A program made the translations under genes and the position numbers. A DNA stretch of 64,000 nt from Emmonsiellopsis sp. PD_33 (lineage: Eukaryota > Ascomycota > Eurotiomycetes > Onygenales > Ajellomycetaceae). Location: NCBI GenBank assembly GCA_032988165.1, contig JANTQF010000169.1, forward strand, positions 1-64,000, in the 5' to 3' direction. Shown piece after piece: positions 45,301 through 57,090 of this stretch. Numbering within the stretch: position 1 is the stretch's first letter; every line of letters starts with the position of its first letter. Below the pieces are notes generated by a model. That model had not been told where the DNA came from. It ran no database searches and saw only the letters and a program-made list of their open reading frames with translations.

Positions 45301-46922
45301 TGGGGAGGAACACATCGACGCCCATATGCACCAATTTTGAGATTAACGCCCACTCAATTGGCTGTGTTTTGTTGTCTAGCAAACCCGAAAATCGAGAGGC
45401 ATACTGTGCAACTGTATGAAGCGCAATATTTACCTTCCTGTCAAGAGCAACCTGGAGAAGTAGTTCCAAAACGGAAGTGTCTTGGACGCGGGAATTCCAT
45501 GACGAATCTTCAGATAGAGGGCAACCGGAAGCAGTTGAGAGAGCCACAAATAGCGTTTCGAGCCAAGGGGCTTCGTGTACCTGTCTTCTAAAAGTGTCTC
45601 TAGGTAGGGCTCGAATGGCAATGTCGAATAGTGAGGGTATCAATTTCGTATTGGTGCCATCATTGCAATCCTTCCATCGTGAATTCACGTCCTTGAAAAC
45701 AAGTTTGACCCGCTTGGAATCGGGACTGTTATTGATATTGGCGGGTTCGGGTGAGGTTTTCGAGAAAAACGATTCACGTATTGGAAGGATGAAGTGGAGC
45801 ACGATGGTACGTTCAATACCTTGTACCAGGTTCGTCCTGTCCGTCGATCCGTTGGGATATTCCCGTATAGTTGAAAGTAAGCTTAGAGCCTGCGATAGGC
45901 ATTGTGACGAAAATACATCCTATTTAGAGCAAATTAGTAATCTCACAGGCAAGGGAGAGAAATCCAACCACTCACATTGTTCGATACGTTTGCCCCTTCA
46001 CCTAGTCGCTCCGAGCTTAGTTTCCAGATATCTAAAACGAAAGACAAAGACGACAGCAGTCGCTGCGCGGATTCTAGAAGGCTTTTGTTCCATTCAATTA
46101 TCGCATCCGCGGCTAATGAAAACGTCTGACCGAGAATTGCCGCTGCGGTTTGCGGATCTCCTCTAAGAACAAGCTTTAGCTGCGAATTAATGGAAGCTTT
46201 GGTCTCCGTAATCTGGTCTGGCAGAATCACAAGCACTTTCACAGAATCCAAAAGAGCCAGGAAAGCATCAATCCATGAACCGGCAAAGTTCCCAGCTGAC
46301 GGAACAGCGTCCACACCATTTTCTGCCCTCTTTCTTTTTTGTCCTCTCTTTGATGATGGAGACACGGGTGATTCCTGCACCGTGACGCTAGATTCGGAAG
46401 CGGCTGGTTCTTTGATGGTTGGCCGCTCTGCGCGAGCCGACGAAGCATTCCCTAGGTCCACCAAAGAATCCTTCAATATTGCCAGGAATTTATTCTCATT
46501 TAGGATGAACGCGAGCGGTTTCGCAGGAATACGGAAAAAGAGTTGTCGAAGAAGAACCCACGACCTCTTATCTAACCTGTAGCTAGACTGGCCTTGTCGC
46601 GAGGGGGCCTTCAACTTTTTCATCAACCAGCGGAGAACCCATTCTTCTTTTGGTGCGGATGTTTTCTGCGTGTTTTGGGCACTTGCGATCTCTTCATCCT
46701 CCTTCTGAATAGTACACAATGACAGATCGATTCCGATTATCTGCGCAGCTTCCTGTAGCTGGCTCGACGGGCCACTCGTCCCTTTCTCAAGCTCAAGCAA
46801 CGCTTGATGGGCGGAGTGCGGAGACTATAAAACCACAACGGGGATATGTTAGTGAGCTTCTTTTCGAGTCAGGAGAGAAACCAAACAATTGACAGCTTCC
46901 TCACCTCCCGAACTAGACCCAT
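42362..46922 (-). CDS. URB2: Urb2/Npa2-family nucleolar ribosome-biogenesis protein
   Basis: Urb2 acts early in assembly of the large ribosomal subunit in the nucleolus. Three exons, 46905-46922, 45976-46824 and 42362-45919, join in phase 0 to 1474 residues, within the large size range of the family. The protein is an alpha-helical repeat-like scaffold with a basic, Ser-rich segment (SSKRGQKRKRAE) that could be a nuclear signal. The C-terminal domain is the most conserved part and includes LAGQHLQYLVMEYAMCQL, then GFYSVLDVMSKETMRGMNAA and LYDDYLRYGKWNHG. The first exon encodes only MGLVRE; a stop codon in frame upstream supports that ATG. It is head-to-head with Mic10. Confidence 0.88.
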
Positions 46923-47254
46923 ATTCAAAAGGTAACGCTGTTTCTCAGCGTTGGGTTGTGATATTTACCAACAACGCTTTGGCGGAGAGCTTCCTGAACT
47001 TTTTTATTCTGCCAGTTGAAGAAAAGCAACGCGGTCACCTGATTGGCTGGGCGGCTCACCTCCTAGTTTTTCCGACCCGACCACCGCTCTGAGATATTCC
47101 GGAACTCATCAAGGACGAAATAAACAGATCCCACGCCTCAGCCATTCCCTTGCGCGACACCCAATTCCCCCTCAGATACACCTAATGTGAGTCCGACGCC
47201 CTCCTGCTTCCAGGCACATCTTCGCATACTGACATTCGCCGCCAGTCTCCCACA
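46923..47254. promoter_or_regulatory. Bidirectional promoter region between Urb2 and Mic10
   Basis: Only 332 bp separate the two divergent start codons, so both promoters must lie here. A CCAAT box in reverse orientation (GATTGG near 47040) is visible. No other motif is assigned. Confidence 0.5.
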
Positions 47255-47890
47255 ATGGCCGACTCAAACCAATCCGGGCCCGTCGTGCCCCGATCCACCA
47301 AGCCGCTCAGCGAGGCCCTCTTGAACGATAAGGTACGAACGGGATAGAAACCGGAAGCCCAGTCTGCCTGCTGCGTATCCGCTCAAACAGCGCCGCTCCC
47401 CAGTATACCCTATTCGGCGAATCTACTGTTCCCAGGCGCAATTGACTAACCTCGAACAAACCACAGTGGGACCGCGCCATCTCCTCCATGCTCATCCGAT
47501 CCTCCCTCGGCCTCTCCTTCGGTGTTATTTTCTCAGTCCTCCTATTCAAGCGAAGAGCGTGGCCTGCGTGGGTTGGCCTGGGTTTCGGTGCCGGACGGGC
47601 ATGGGAAGAAGCTGATTGTATGTATTGTATCTTTCCGCCTATGCCGATGTCTCCGCTGCCCGAGTTCGTCCCTATCTCCGTCTCTGTGGCGGGATATAAA
47701 CTCCGTTCCCGCAAGATTCACTGTCTTGTCCCTCGATCTCCGATATTCTAATGTCACCGTGTCCATGTTCCCCTGAACTACCCACTTGAAACAAGACAAT
47801 CCCGCTAATAGTATTCCTTCAAAAACAGCATCCTTCCGCCGCGGAGACCTCCCCTACAACACAGCTGCATTCCGCCAAACGAAATCATAA
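47255..47890 (+). CDS. MIC10: MICOS complex subunit Mic10
   Basis: Mic10 oligomerises in the inner mitochondrial membrane and bends it at crista junctions. Exons are 47255-47332, 47467-47617 and 47829-47890, giving 96 residues, the normal family size. Two short membrane segments surround a positive loop: SLGLSFGVIFSVLLFKRRAWP and WVGLGFGAGRAWEEAD, with the Gly-x-Gly-x-Gly-type motifs of the family (GLGFGAG). The C-terminal exon ends SFRRGDLPYNTAAFRQTKS. There is no cleavable presequence, as usual for Mic10. The introns (134 and 211 bp) are long relative to the 291-bp coding sequence. Confidence 0.92.
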
Positions 47891-49064
47891 ATTGGGAGGA
47901 GTCAAAAATCCCACCCTACCACCTGTGTATAAAAGATAATATCCCCTAGAGTCTCAAAAAAAGCCAACGAAACAAATCCCCACAACCAAATCAATACAAC
48001 AAACCTCCGGGCGGGATTGACTTCCGCCCACCTTCTCTTTTGTGTTATAACGTCGTCCTTCCTCTTTCCTTCAGTCCTACTCTAGCATAGCTTCGTCTGG
48101 AAGTAGCATGCCATCCAAATGCTCAAACCCGGCCTACCCCACGTGTGTACGCATTGTCCTCTCGGTACACGATTGATGTGCTATACTGTACATATAGAGA
48201 AATCTCAAAACTACACCGCTTGGGTTATCTATAGCTAGTGCAGAATGTAGTAATATACCTGTAATCGATTAATGATGATGTAAACCCCAAGAACAAGTCA
48301 TTATATATACTACGAAGTATCAACTAGTGGGACTGGGCCAAAATGCAGTTAACATACCTCCTACCCCTTTTCATCAAGAATCCGCGATTCTCTGTACGAT
48401 AACTTTATATTTAGAATATATATGTATTGTTGTCTTTCTGGAGGACTTATTTTTTTCTCCAATATATAATGACGCCAGCAAAGTTTTGTGGAACTTTATA
48501 TATTTCTCCATGCGAAGATAGGTTTACATGAAATCTTCACCTGAAAATCTATTCTCATTATCAAGGGATTTTAACAATAAAGTATGCTTCCAGGTTCGGG
48601 GAGTAGTAGGTGATATTTCAAGTTTTGGGCCAAGGGGCAGCTAGGGGGGGTTGAGTTCACTCCCCAAAGAAACACAAAATACTATTGAATATCTGCCCAC
48701 CTTTTTATGGTTTTTCTTCTTTTTAAAAAAAAACTAAATTCCATTCATTCATTGATATCTTAACAAAGACATAAAAAAGAAGCAGCAAAATATCAAAAGA
48801 AAGGGGTGCTAGTCAAGCAATTACCTATGGGAATTCAGCACTTGTCTCTGACTTCCAGATTACCCTCCCGTCCGCATCCAAATACGCAGGATAAGATAAA
48901 GAGAAGTTTCAATCAGCAGCGCATGCCCAAGGTTTCAAAAAGAAACGACCGCATGTCCTTCATTAACAACTTGCAAACACCCCCCCGGCACAAACACCCC
49001 TCGGGTCATGTGACCATCTGAGCCCTACCTAGGTACCTACCCCTGAACCAACACAGCCCTCACA
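47891..49064. other. Convergent intergenic region, AT-rich
   Basis: About 1.2 kb between the ends of Mic10 and transporter 2. Open frames here are short. Nothing beyond 3' UTRs is recognised. Confidence 0.6.
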
Positions 49065-51517
49065 TCAAACCGCATCCCCACCACTCCCCGACCCATTCCC
49101 TCTCGCCTCATGAGCCGCAGCCCGCTGCTTCGATTCAACCTGCGATGTAAACTCCAAATGATACAGCTCCGGGCAAACGGCATTCTTGCGGAAAAGGATA
49201 TATCTCCTGATCCACCACGGAAGCACGGTGAAGAGCTGGTAACTAGCATGCGTACGTGTCGGCACTGCAAAGACGTAATCTAGTTCTTCTAGAGTCCTTT
49301 GCTTTGTCTCCGGTACGAATAAGAAGATAAGTATGAGTGCGACTATGTTTAACCCTGCGTAGAACCCGACCGCACCCTGAGGTTTGAACGCGCGTAGCAG
49401 TCTCTTGAACGTCAGTGCTAGGACGGCGGCCCAGAAGTTGTTCGTTGCAACCTGGATTTTAGGATTAGTTTATGCTGGGATTGGACATCCGGGTCAGGAA
49501 TCATGCAGAAGGGAGGAGGTAGGGGGGTTCTGAGAAATTTTACTTACGGCCCACGCCATCCCGATTTCTCTGTGAGATAGTGGGAATACTTCAGCTGAGT
49601 ACGTAAACGGCACCGGACCTTCTCCTGGGGAATAGAACGCGCAGAATAGGTATACGAAGAATGCAATGAGACCAATATGGGCATCGTTTTCTTTCGGGAT
49701 GTAGAAACACATGCCGGCTGCGAGGAGGGTCCAGAACATTTGAGGAAATGTAAAGATTAACAATCCGCGACGGCCAAAGGTGTCAATTGTCCAGACGGCG
49801 GGCCACGCAAATACGAAGTTAACGACACCAAAGCCAAACGAGGCAAGGAGGGCAGCGATATTGCTGGCGCCTGCTTCCAGGAAAATGGACGTCGAGTAAA
49901 AGGAAATGATGTTTACTGGTGGTAAAAATTGTATATTAGTAGGTTATTGCGGGTTAGGGGGAGCTGAACCGCCTTTCAGCACTTTCATAGAATGTTCCAA
50001 GGAATGAGCTATAACTTACTTCCGCACATTTGCTGGGCGATCATAACAATACCAGAGGCCTGAGTTGCACGGCGAACACGTGGAATAGTGAATAGCTCAA
50101 TGAATCGCGTTACCATATTGTCAGTTTTGACCAGCCCCGGCTCCTCTAGTAAAATTTCTTCTTGAACCAGCTGAGCATGGATATAGTACAGATCTCTTGC
50201 TGCCTGGAGAGGTGTGTTGCGGAATCGAAGTAGTGAACTATATGCCTTTTTGTAGTTTTTCTTCTTCAACAGCCAACGAGGAGACTCAGGGCAGAAATAG
50301 ATACCAAGTACCAGCGGAACTGCAGGAATAAAAGCGGATCCGAACTGTAACCGCCAGGTGATATCCCCAACATGAACAACAGCTAGATTCGCACTGGTTC
50401 CTAGCAAAATACCAAAGGCAGTCCAGACTTGCCATGACATGACGAGGCCGCCACGAACATTGGCAGGCGTGATCTCGGAACTAAATACGGGCACCGTCAC
50501 CTCTTTGAGACCCATGCCAATCCCTAGAAGCACACGACATGCCACTAATTGCCCCCAAGTTTGTGTTGTTGCCGATCCAATAGGAGCTAGAAGCGAGAAA
50601 ACAGCGGCGATGAATATGACACCGCGCCGCCCGAGATAGTCATTTAGAGGGTCGGAGAACCAGCCAGCGCTGTTAAGAAGCAAAATATTAGATAGCCCCA
50701 AGACGCAAGGTCGAGATAGAGACAGTACATGGGTTAGGTCACTGGCTTACACAAGAGCAATAGTAATATACGGGGTTGAATTGACGAAACCGACAATCCA
50801 TGAATTTTTGTCACACGTAGCTGCATTAAGCGGATCTTCGCAGAACTCGCCGCTGTCAGGAATTCCAAATCTGATAGGGAACCCAACATTTGCTCCGTTT
50901 GATCCTAGATGAGATGTTAGCTGGAATATACAAAAAGCTGGTTGGTTGGGCCTTATTGTATGCACATGCACATACCAGTTTGATCCCATCCTTGGATGGC
51001 TGCCGCAATGGAGTTTAGAATAATGGTGTAGTATAAGGCCCAGGGAAGATGCCAGCGGCGGAGGACCTCATCGCGAAGAGTCTGCTTCTCGTCCTCGTCC
51101 AGTTCCTCGAGGCTTTCGAAATCACGAGGGCTTTTCGCAACGAGCGCACCTTTCCGCATGAGAGGAAGAATATCCATGAGATCATTCTGGGCTGCAAAGT
51201 TCTCGACATCTTGTAGCAGTCGATCCTTAGGAATATCGGAGAGGGGGTTTTTGATTCTGATAGGTAATGGTGAGCTAGTTGGCTACTTAAGAGTAACTAA
51301 ATGAAGGTAGGGGGTAACTATTAAGTGTAGCACTCACTCTCCTTCTACATTTTCAGTCATAGCAACAACGCTCTGTTTCCGGACGCGTGGGTCATCAAAC
51401 ACAGAACCACGCCGTTCGCCATCCCCAAAGGGCCTAATCGGTGGGCTCACGGTCAGCAAGGGCCAGGGGCGAGGATGTGGGGGAAGATACGTACGGTGCA
51501 TCGGCTTCCTTCGACAT
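49065..51517 (-). CDS. MFS sugar/polyol transporter, copy 2 (7 exons)
   Basis: Second member of the transporter pair in this window, with the same predicted role at the plasma membrane. Seven exons splice in phase to 652 residues: 51495-51517, 51338-51433, 50976-51256, 50751-50904, 50020-50669, 49548-49915 and 49065-49451. It has a cytosolic N-tail of about 120 residues, then GWDQTGSNGANVGFP, GRRGVIFI, PESPRWLLKKKN, QQMCGINIISFYSTSIF, DTFGRRGLL, YSPGEGPVPFTYSAEVFPLSHRE and VPETKQRTLEELD. No frameshift or premature stop is seen. Compared with copy 1 the central membrane domain is in one 650-bp exon rather than four. The C-tail is Gly/Ser/Glu-rich. Confidence 0.92.
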
Positions 51518-54500
51518 ATTCGGGATAATTGGCAATGATAGCAGCAGTTAAGACAAGCGGAACATGAACGTTACATATGGGACAGCCACTGTCGATGCAA
51601 GCATGCAGCAGATTGTCTATCCTGGAGGGGTCGTTTGGGTATTTATACCCGCTCCAACAGCATGGCTGGATAGAGCAGCCCGCCACCAGCCGTACGGCCA
51701 TTCACAACGCATCTCCTATTTGGGCGGCACGAGACTGCCCATCCCCAGCCATGAATAAATACGACTGGCTCTGGCAATTGTCGGGTCTCAGCCGGTTCCA
51801 GGGCAGAACCAACGCTGCTAGGCGTGGAGCCCATCCTCACTGGCACCCATGGCGCTGTGGGGATGGGCCATTGTCCGGGGTGGATTGCTCTGCTTTCATC
51901 AGACGCCTGGCCTGCGAGTCTGTCACTCCCAGGCGAAGTCTCTGGCCCGAAATGTTTGCTGTGATGTACTTTTTAAGTTGCCAGCTAGTGTGTTTATGAA
52001 CCCTGTCCCTGTCCTCTTGGTGGATCCACGCTATTTATGGTCTAGCTAAAAACTCAACATCCCAGGCGTACTTTTGGGCTGCATTCGCTCCTATTAGCGG
52101 GCTATAAAAACCCCGCACGGGAGGAACTGTTAACTATGAGCAAACTGAGATGACTTCAACACGACTCGCTGGAGTGAACAGGGCACGCGATATCTATTCA
52201 AGTTCTCAAGGCCAGTAGTTAACTGTCCAAATGTACTAGTTCACGCCGCGATTATGTTCAACGACCATTGGACAAGTTCCTACGAGAAATGCTATCCATC
52301 GACAACCAAGGCAGACAAAGAGCCTTCTGCCATGGCTGGGTCACTAATTCAGACCAGTCTTTTTGCGCCTCCAACTTGCAAGGCTCCGAAACCAAGTCCA
52401 GAGCCCCAATAACTCCCCCAACTAACTAATTTTGGATCACATCCCAGCCTCTGGGGTTTGCTCAGTCATCATGGTCATGAGTCCCACTGCTTTTCTAGTC
52501 TATCCATCCAACCCTTGTTTCTTAATTATTCTATTCAGAGAGTTGATATGTTGATTCCTATTCCTATGGCTGGGCACCCTTGTCTCTCCCCATCATTTTA
52601 CGAATGACTGTGCATCCTTGGTGGACTATTTCTATATCATGAAATACTGGGAATACTACAAGTACTGTCATAGCCTCCCATGTGCATTCACAATATATTG
52701 GTACGCGACAGCCATTGGGTTTAGAGGAACAAAGGCTCCCTTTAAGCTTCGGGTATCAAAGCCAGTCCTTTTAACAGCTTATCCATTTCAGCAAAAATAA
52801 GAAAGCATTCACTACAAGCTAATCAGGACTTCATCACCTAGACAGAGAGGCTGTGAGCATACAGACATTAACAGAGGTTTCAAGTCACCATTTTGGGAAT
52901 CATGGTGTAAGTGGTCGGCTTGAGTAGTAGTGATTCTCTATCTCCTCACCCTGTCAGACCGCAACGGGCAACTCATAGCGACCAAACCGACTAGCTGCAG
53001 GAATTGGATATCTTGGCCAGGTATGAACTGGCGCATATAATCTTCTTATGACACGGTATAGAGGCTCAATAGGAGGGGATCGTTAAATACACCGGGCTGG
53101 GATTCGTTGAGGAGGAGGCCAAAACAACCAGGGGGCATTTGGCCATTATGGTCACAAGATATCCCCAGCTCGCTTTAGGGGCCCTCGTATTTGACGCGAG
53201 CATTCCATTGCAAACGCATGTTGAGCCTCCTCTCTCCATCGACTTCTTCAAGGGATACTATAGGAACGTCATATCCTCTACAACATATATCACAGTATTA
53301 TCATACCCCTATTGTACCGCAGTTCCTCGATTTTCGCCGAATCATTGAGGAGTGAAAGAACCAAACATCATATACCAAAAAGTACAAAACACCCTTGCAA
53401 TTCCCAGCATTTATTTGGTGACGTGTATGAACGACCCCGCCAGTGATATCGGTCCAAGTACGACCAGACACATAACTATCGGCAGGGAAGGTTCCCAAGG
53501 CGGCCAGCAGTCAATGAGCCTGATTATTTAAAATAGCTCACCCTTCACTGTCTACATAAAGGTTCCACTTTATCCCAAAGGCGGTCCAGAGTAGTGGTAA
53601 TGAGCGGAGGCTGACCAGTGGTTACTGACCATCCTTTGGCAGGGGCCGGATTTTTTAAAGAAATGCCGGATATGGTAACTGATATTCTGATTTTGGTAAG
53701 TTTGCATGCGACTGAAAAGGAACGTTCTACTAATACGTTCCAGGGAAGCATCTTCAGTCCTTTGGGAAGACATGATGATGTTTCTGCCAGGTAGACCCCA
53801 CGTAACCTTCCGGATTCCTGAATCATGGACATAAGTGACTGCCCATTCTCGGTCCTAGATGTGTAAATATGCCCTGCCATCATGGCGGACCCCACATTTA
53901 TCCGATCATCGATCGTCAACTGCACCGCCCGCAGACCCATTTTTGCAGCTAAGGTCCCTTAGCGGTGTTCTAGAAAGATGTTTAGAAGATCTTTCTCCAC
54001 ATTTTTTATCCCCGAAGTTCTGGTCCCTTCCTACTACTTTTACAGGGAGCAAGGCTGAGTCACAAGGATCTCGTTAGTCGGGCTGTACAAAATAACTTGA
54101 GCTGCAGGCGTGGACGACTCTTCGTTTTCTTCTCCATGTCGTATTGGATAACTGGTGGAGGTGAAAGGCTGCTGTGGAATTCCGTTCCACGTTTGCGGGC
54201 GCCATTCAACTCTGCGACTACTAGGGATATCGTTATTAAAATTTCTTCAAATCGCCAATTTTTACTAAAAGCGGCAAAAATGAGGTTTAACTACTTTTTA
54301 TTTATACCGCCGTATAAATTTTATGGAAAATATACTTCTGTCTTCCCCCCCCCCTAGGGTTCCTAAACTAAAGTCAATTTCCTTTGTCCTGAAGGAGGAA
54401 ACTTTATAAATCATTCCTTTCCACAGTGGCCCTCAATGGACTTTACATCACACCGGACCCTTATTCATGAATGGGTAAACTATAACTGCCAGGTCAACCT

Positions 54501-56058
54501 TTATTAAGGAACGGAAATAAAGGGACGAACCCGGGAAATTCCACCTAAGCTCCAACTAGACCTTTCCAAATACGCGGACTCACTTGAACAATCCAAATTC
54601 ATTTCATTAGGCCACCTATCAGGTGTCCTCATTCCAGCCTTTACAGCCTTGAACGGTAGCAAAAACTGCGCGATTATGGAATATATTTATCAAATGGGCT
54701 CTCTCTACTTACTCACCTTGGGTGATTCTACGACTAACTCGCTATGGAAATCTATTCCTATCGACTTCCTACACTACTAAAAACGCCCTTCGCCGATTGG
54801 GGGTTTCACATATCATATCCCAGCAGCCCTTGTCAATTAATAGATCGTGTGAAAATGCAACCTGGCCCTTTTTAACAGATTTGAAATCGCATTACTTTCA
54901 TTATAAGGGCTTGGCTACCGATAGTGTGGGGAGTCTAGGGCACACTGTCTAACAACTGCAGATTGTATCCTGAGGTGGGGGCGGCATTTTTTTTTTCTCC
55001 CGGCCAGGCCCAGAATTCTCCTTTGGGAATTTCTATGGGTTTCTGCTCTCATGTTAGAGTTGCACAACTCGCGCTAGAGTTGTCAGGCGAAGTTGTGTCA
55101 TGCTAGGTATAATAATCTATGTAGATACATGTAGATGTCCGAATTGCTTGTTTCTGAATATAAAGTGACTAGATATATTATTGTGGACAGCATATATAAG
55201 CACCTGCCTTTGATGTTGTTTTTAGGGTTGTCTAAATGGGCAATGAAGATAGTACTTTTGATGTAGCATCTGCTGAATTAACTTTCTCCATGAGGAAACT
55301 CTCTATAGACTAAATGACATAACACAAGAGTAGGGCTTTCATAGTTAACATCCAATATTCCAAGGGCAATGATGATTCTCTCATTATTCTTGACTCCCCC
55401 GCACTCCAAACAATGACGTCACTACTATCTAGTTTGCGGAGCGAAGCGGAGCAATATATATACTGGCTTAATCCCTGCTAATTGTGGATCCCCTGTCCCG
55501 ATTGGGAGCCTTGGCAAAATGGTGTGGTCTGATTGGTGCGAATTTGAAGTTCGGTCCCGTGACCTAAGCGAAGCGCAATCCGCCTTTCCTTTTGTGGCCT
55601 AGCGCCACTCCCCGCGGACCTTGCGGTCTGCAATGCCTTTGACCACTGAGAGGCTCGTGGGCAGGCAGCATTTTATGTCCAAAACTGGATGACAAATCTA
55701 CCCCTTTTACTAATAGCATCAGTTCCAATTTTCAACTTTCTCTCGTATTCAGCCATGGTATCGCTAAAAGAAGAGAAATTCTTCGTGTTCCTTTGGCCGC
55801 CTGAGGTGGAATGGATCCATCGCATTACGAAGCTGGCTTCTCTCAATTTCTGAGGGACGATGGGATTGTGGAGATTGCAAATTTGACCGAGTGGGGGTTG
55901 GAGTCAGTTTGTATAAATAGGTGGTTCTGTCGCGGAGAATGAACCAGAGAAAGGCTAGAAGTCAATTGAGAAATAATACATTTGGCCTCATTTTCATCAC
56001 CGTTGCGATTAGATTCAAAAACCGCTCTACAACCAAAACCTAGCACAATCAGCCCGCC
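51518..56058. other. Gene-poor interval of about 4.5 kb
   Basis: The left end is the promoter of transporter 2 and the right end that of the PhzF gene. Between them no frame shows a family signature or supported introns. The longest frame (minus strand, 53545-53940, 131 codons with an ATG) has no recognised domain. There is a TATA-like element near 52102 and a GC-rich patch with repeated GCGAAGCG at 55437-55580. The stretch could hold a decayed mobile element or a non-coding RNA, but I cannot show terminal repeats. Confidence 0.5.
55414..55421. promoter_or_regulatory. Perfect CRE palindrome TGACGTCA
   Basis: An exact ATF/CREB-type 8-bp palindrome about 640 bp upstream of the PhzF-family start codon. 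Function is inferred only from the motif. Confidence 0.35.
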
Positions 56059-57090
56059 ATGTCTTCAAGTACCTCCCCTGCGCCAACGACCCTCCCTTTC
56101 TCCATAGTCGATGTCTTCACCCGCACCCCTTATAAAGGCAACCCCCTCGCCGTCGTCAATGACCTCTCCGGCACCCTCTCAACAACCCAAATGCAACTAA
56201 TCACTCGCCAATTCAACCTCTCTGAAACCACCTTCATCAACCCGCCCACCCTCGCCAATGCCGCCTACCGCCTGCGCTCCTTCCTACCAGATGGCAAGGA
56301 AGTCTACGGCGCGGGACACAACAGCCTTGGGGCGTTGTGGTGGCTCGCAAAACACGGTCACTTGGATAGTATCCAATCGAAGGATGGAGAGGTGAAGTTT
56401 AATCAAGAGATGGGACTGGATGCGACCCCAGTAACGGTTACGAAAGGCGAGGACAATGAATTGGTAGTTACCCTCAGACAGGTCCCGCCAAAGGTTCATG
56501 GGGTACATAGTGACCCTGCCTCGCTTGCGCAGACGTTAGGGATCAATGTCGCGGATATCGGGTTTGAGTTCGGCGGGAAGACGATCAGGGATGCGCAGGT
56601 AGCTTCTACGTCGACAACCCATCACCTCTTTGTCCCAGTCGCTAGTGAGGCAGTGCTGAACGGTATCTCACCAAAAGACAGGGAGAAGTTGCTGGCAGAA
56701 ATCCTCTCTGTTGATCCGCGTGGATATGGGATATATCTCTTCGCGCCTTCGCCAATTCAGGATGTGAAGGCAGGGACTCTTTCATTTCAAGCCCGGTTCT
56801 TTAGTCCCGGTATGTCAGGGGAGGATCCTGCGACGGGAAGCGCAGCAGGTCCGCTGGCTGCTTATTTATACCATGCTGGTGTGTTGCCTGTTGCGCCCGG
56901 TGAAAAGGCCCAAATTTCTGTGGTGCAGGGGTTGTGCGTGGGGAGGGCCTGTTTGATGACCGTTGGAGTTGAGCTGGCTGGAGATGGTGCCGCTGGGGGG
57001 ATTGATGTTAGTATTTCCGGCGGTGGAGTGGAGGTTATGACTGGGGAGGTTGTGGTGCCTGGAGAAGAGCTGGGGTTTCGAGAAGTTTAA
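56059..57090 (+). CDS. PhzF-family isomerase/epimerase-like protein
   Basis: Single-exon gene, 343 residues, ATG just after a pyrimidine-rich stretch. The PhzF family folds like diaminopimelate epimerase; most fungal members have unknown substrates. Signatures are VDVFTRTPYKGNPLAVV at the N-terminus, the catalytic-Glu region LSETTF, the first-domain motif GKEVYGAGHNSLG (which aligns with the usual E-x-x-x-CGHATLG, here with Ala-Gly and Asn-Ser substitutions) and FSPGMSGEDPATGSAAG in the second domain. Compared with bacterial PhzF (about 280 residues) it is longer. The wider neighbourhood contains no phenazine genes, so the PhzF name is structural only. Confidence 0.9.
   Translation: MSSSTSPAPTTLPFSIVDVFTRTPYKGNPLAVVNDLSGTLSTTQMQLITRQFNLSETTFINPPTLANAAYRLRSFLPDGKEVYGAGHNSLGALWWLAKHGHLDSIQSKDGEVKFNQEMGLDATPVTVTKGEDNELVVTLRQVPPKVHGVHSDPASLAQTLGINVADIGFEFGGKTIRDAQVASTSTTHHLFVPVASEAVLNGISPKDREKLLAEILSVDPRGYGIYLFAPSPIQDVKAGTLSFQARFFSPGMSGEDPATGSAAGPLAAYLYHAGVLPVAPGEKAQISVVQGLCVGRACLMTVGVELAGDGAAGGIDVSISGGGVEVMTGEVVVPGEELGFREV

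Noticed and set aside
53545..53940. 131-codon minus-strand frame in the large gap
   Set aside because: No family signature that I recognise and no supporting splice context; listed under the gene-poor interval instead.
56059..57090. PhzF as evidence of a phenazine or other biosynthetic cluster
   Set aside because: Neighbours are a transporter across a 4.5-kb gap and the rvt gene; no core biosynthetic enzyme is nearby.
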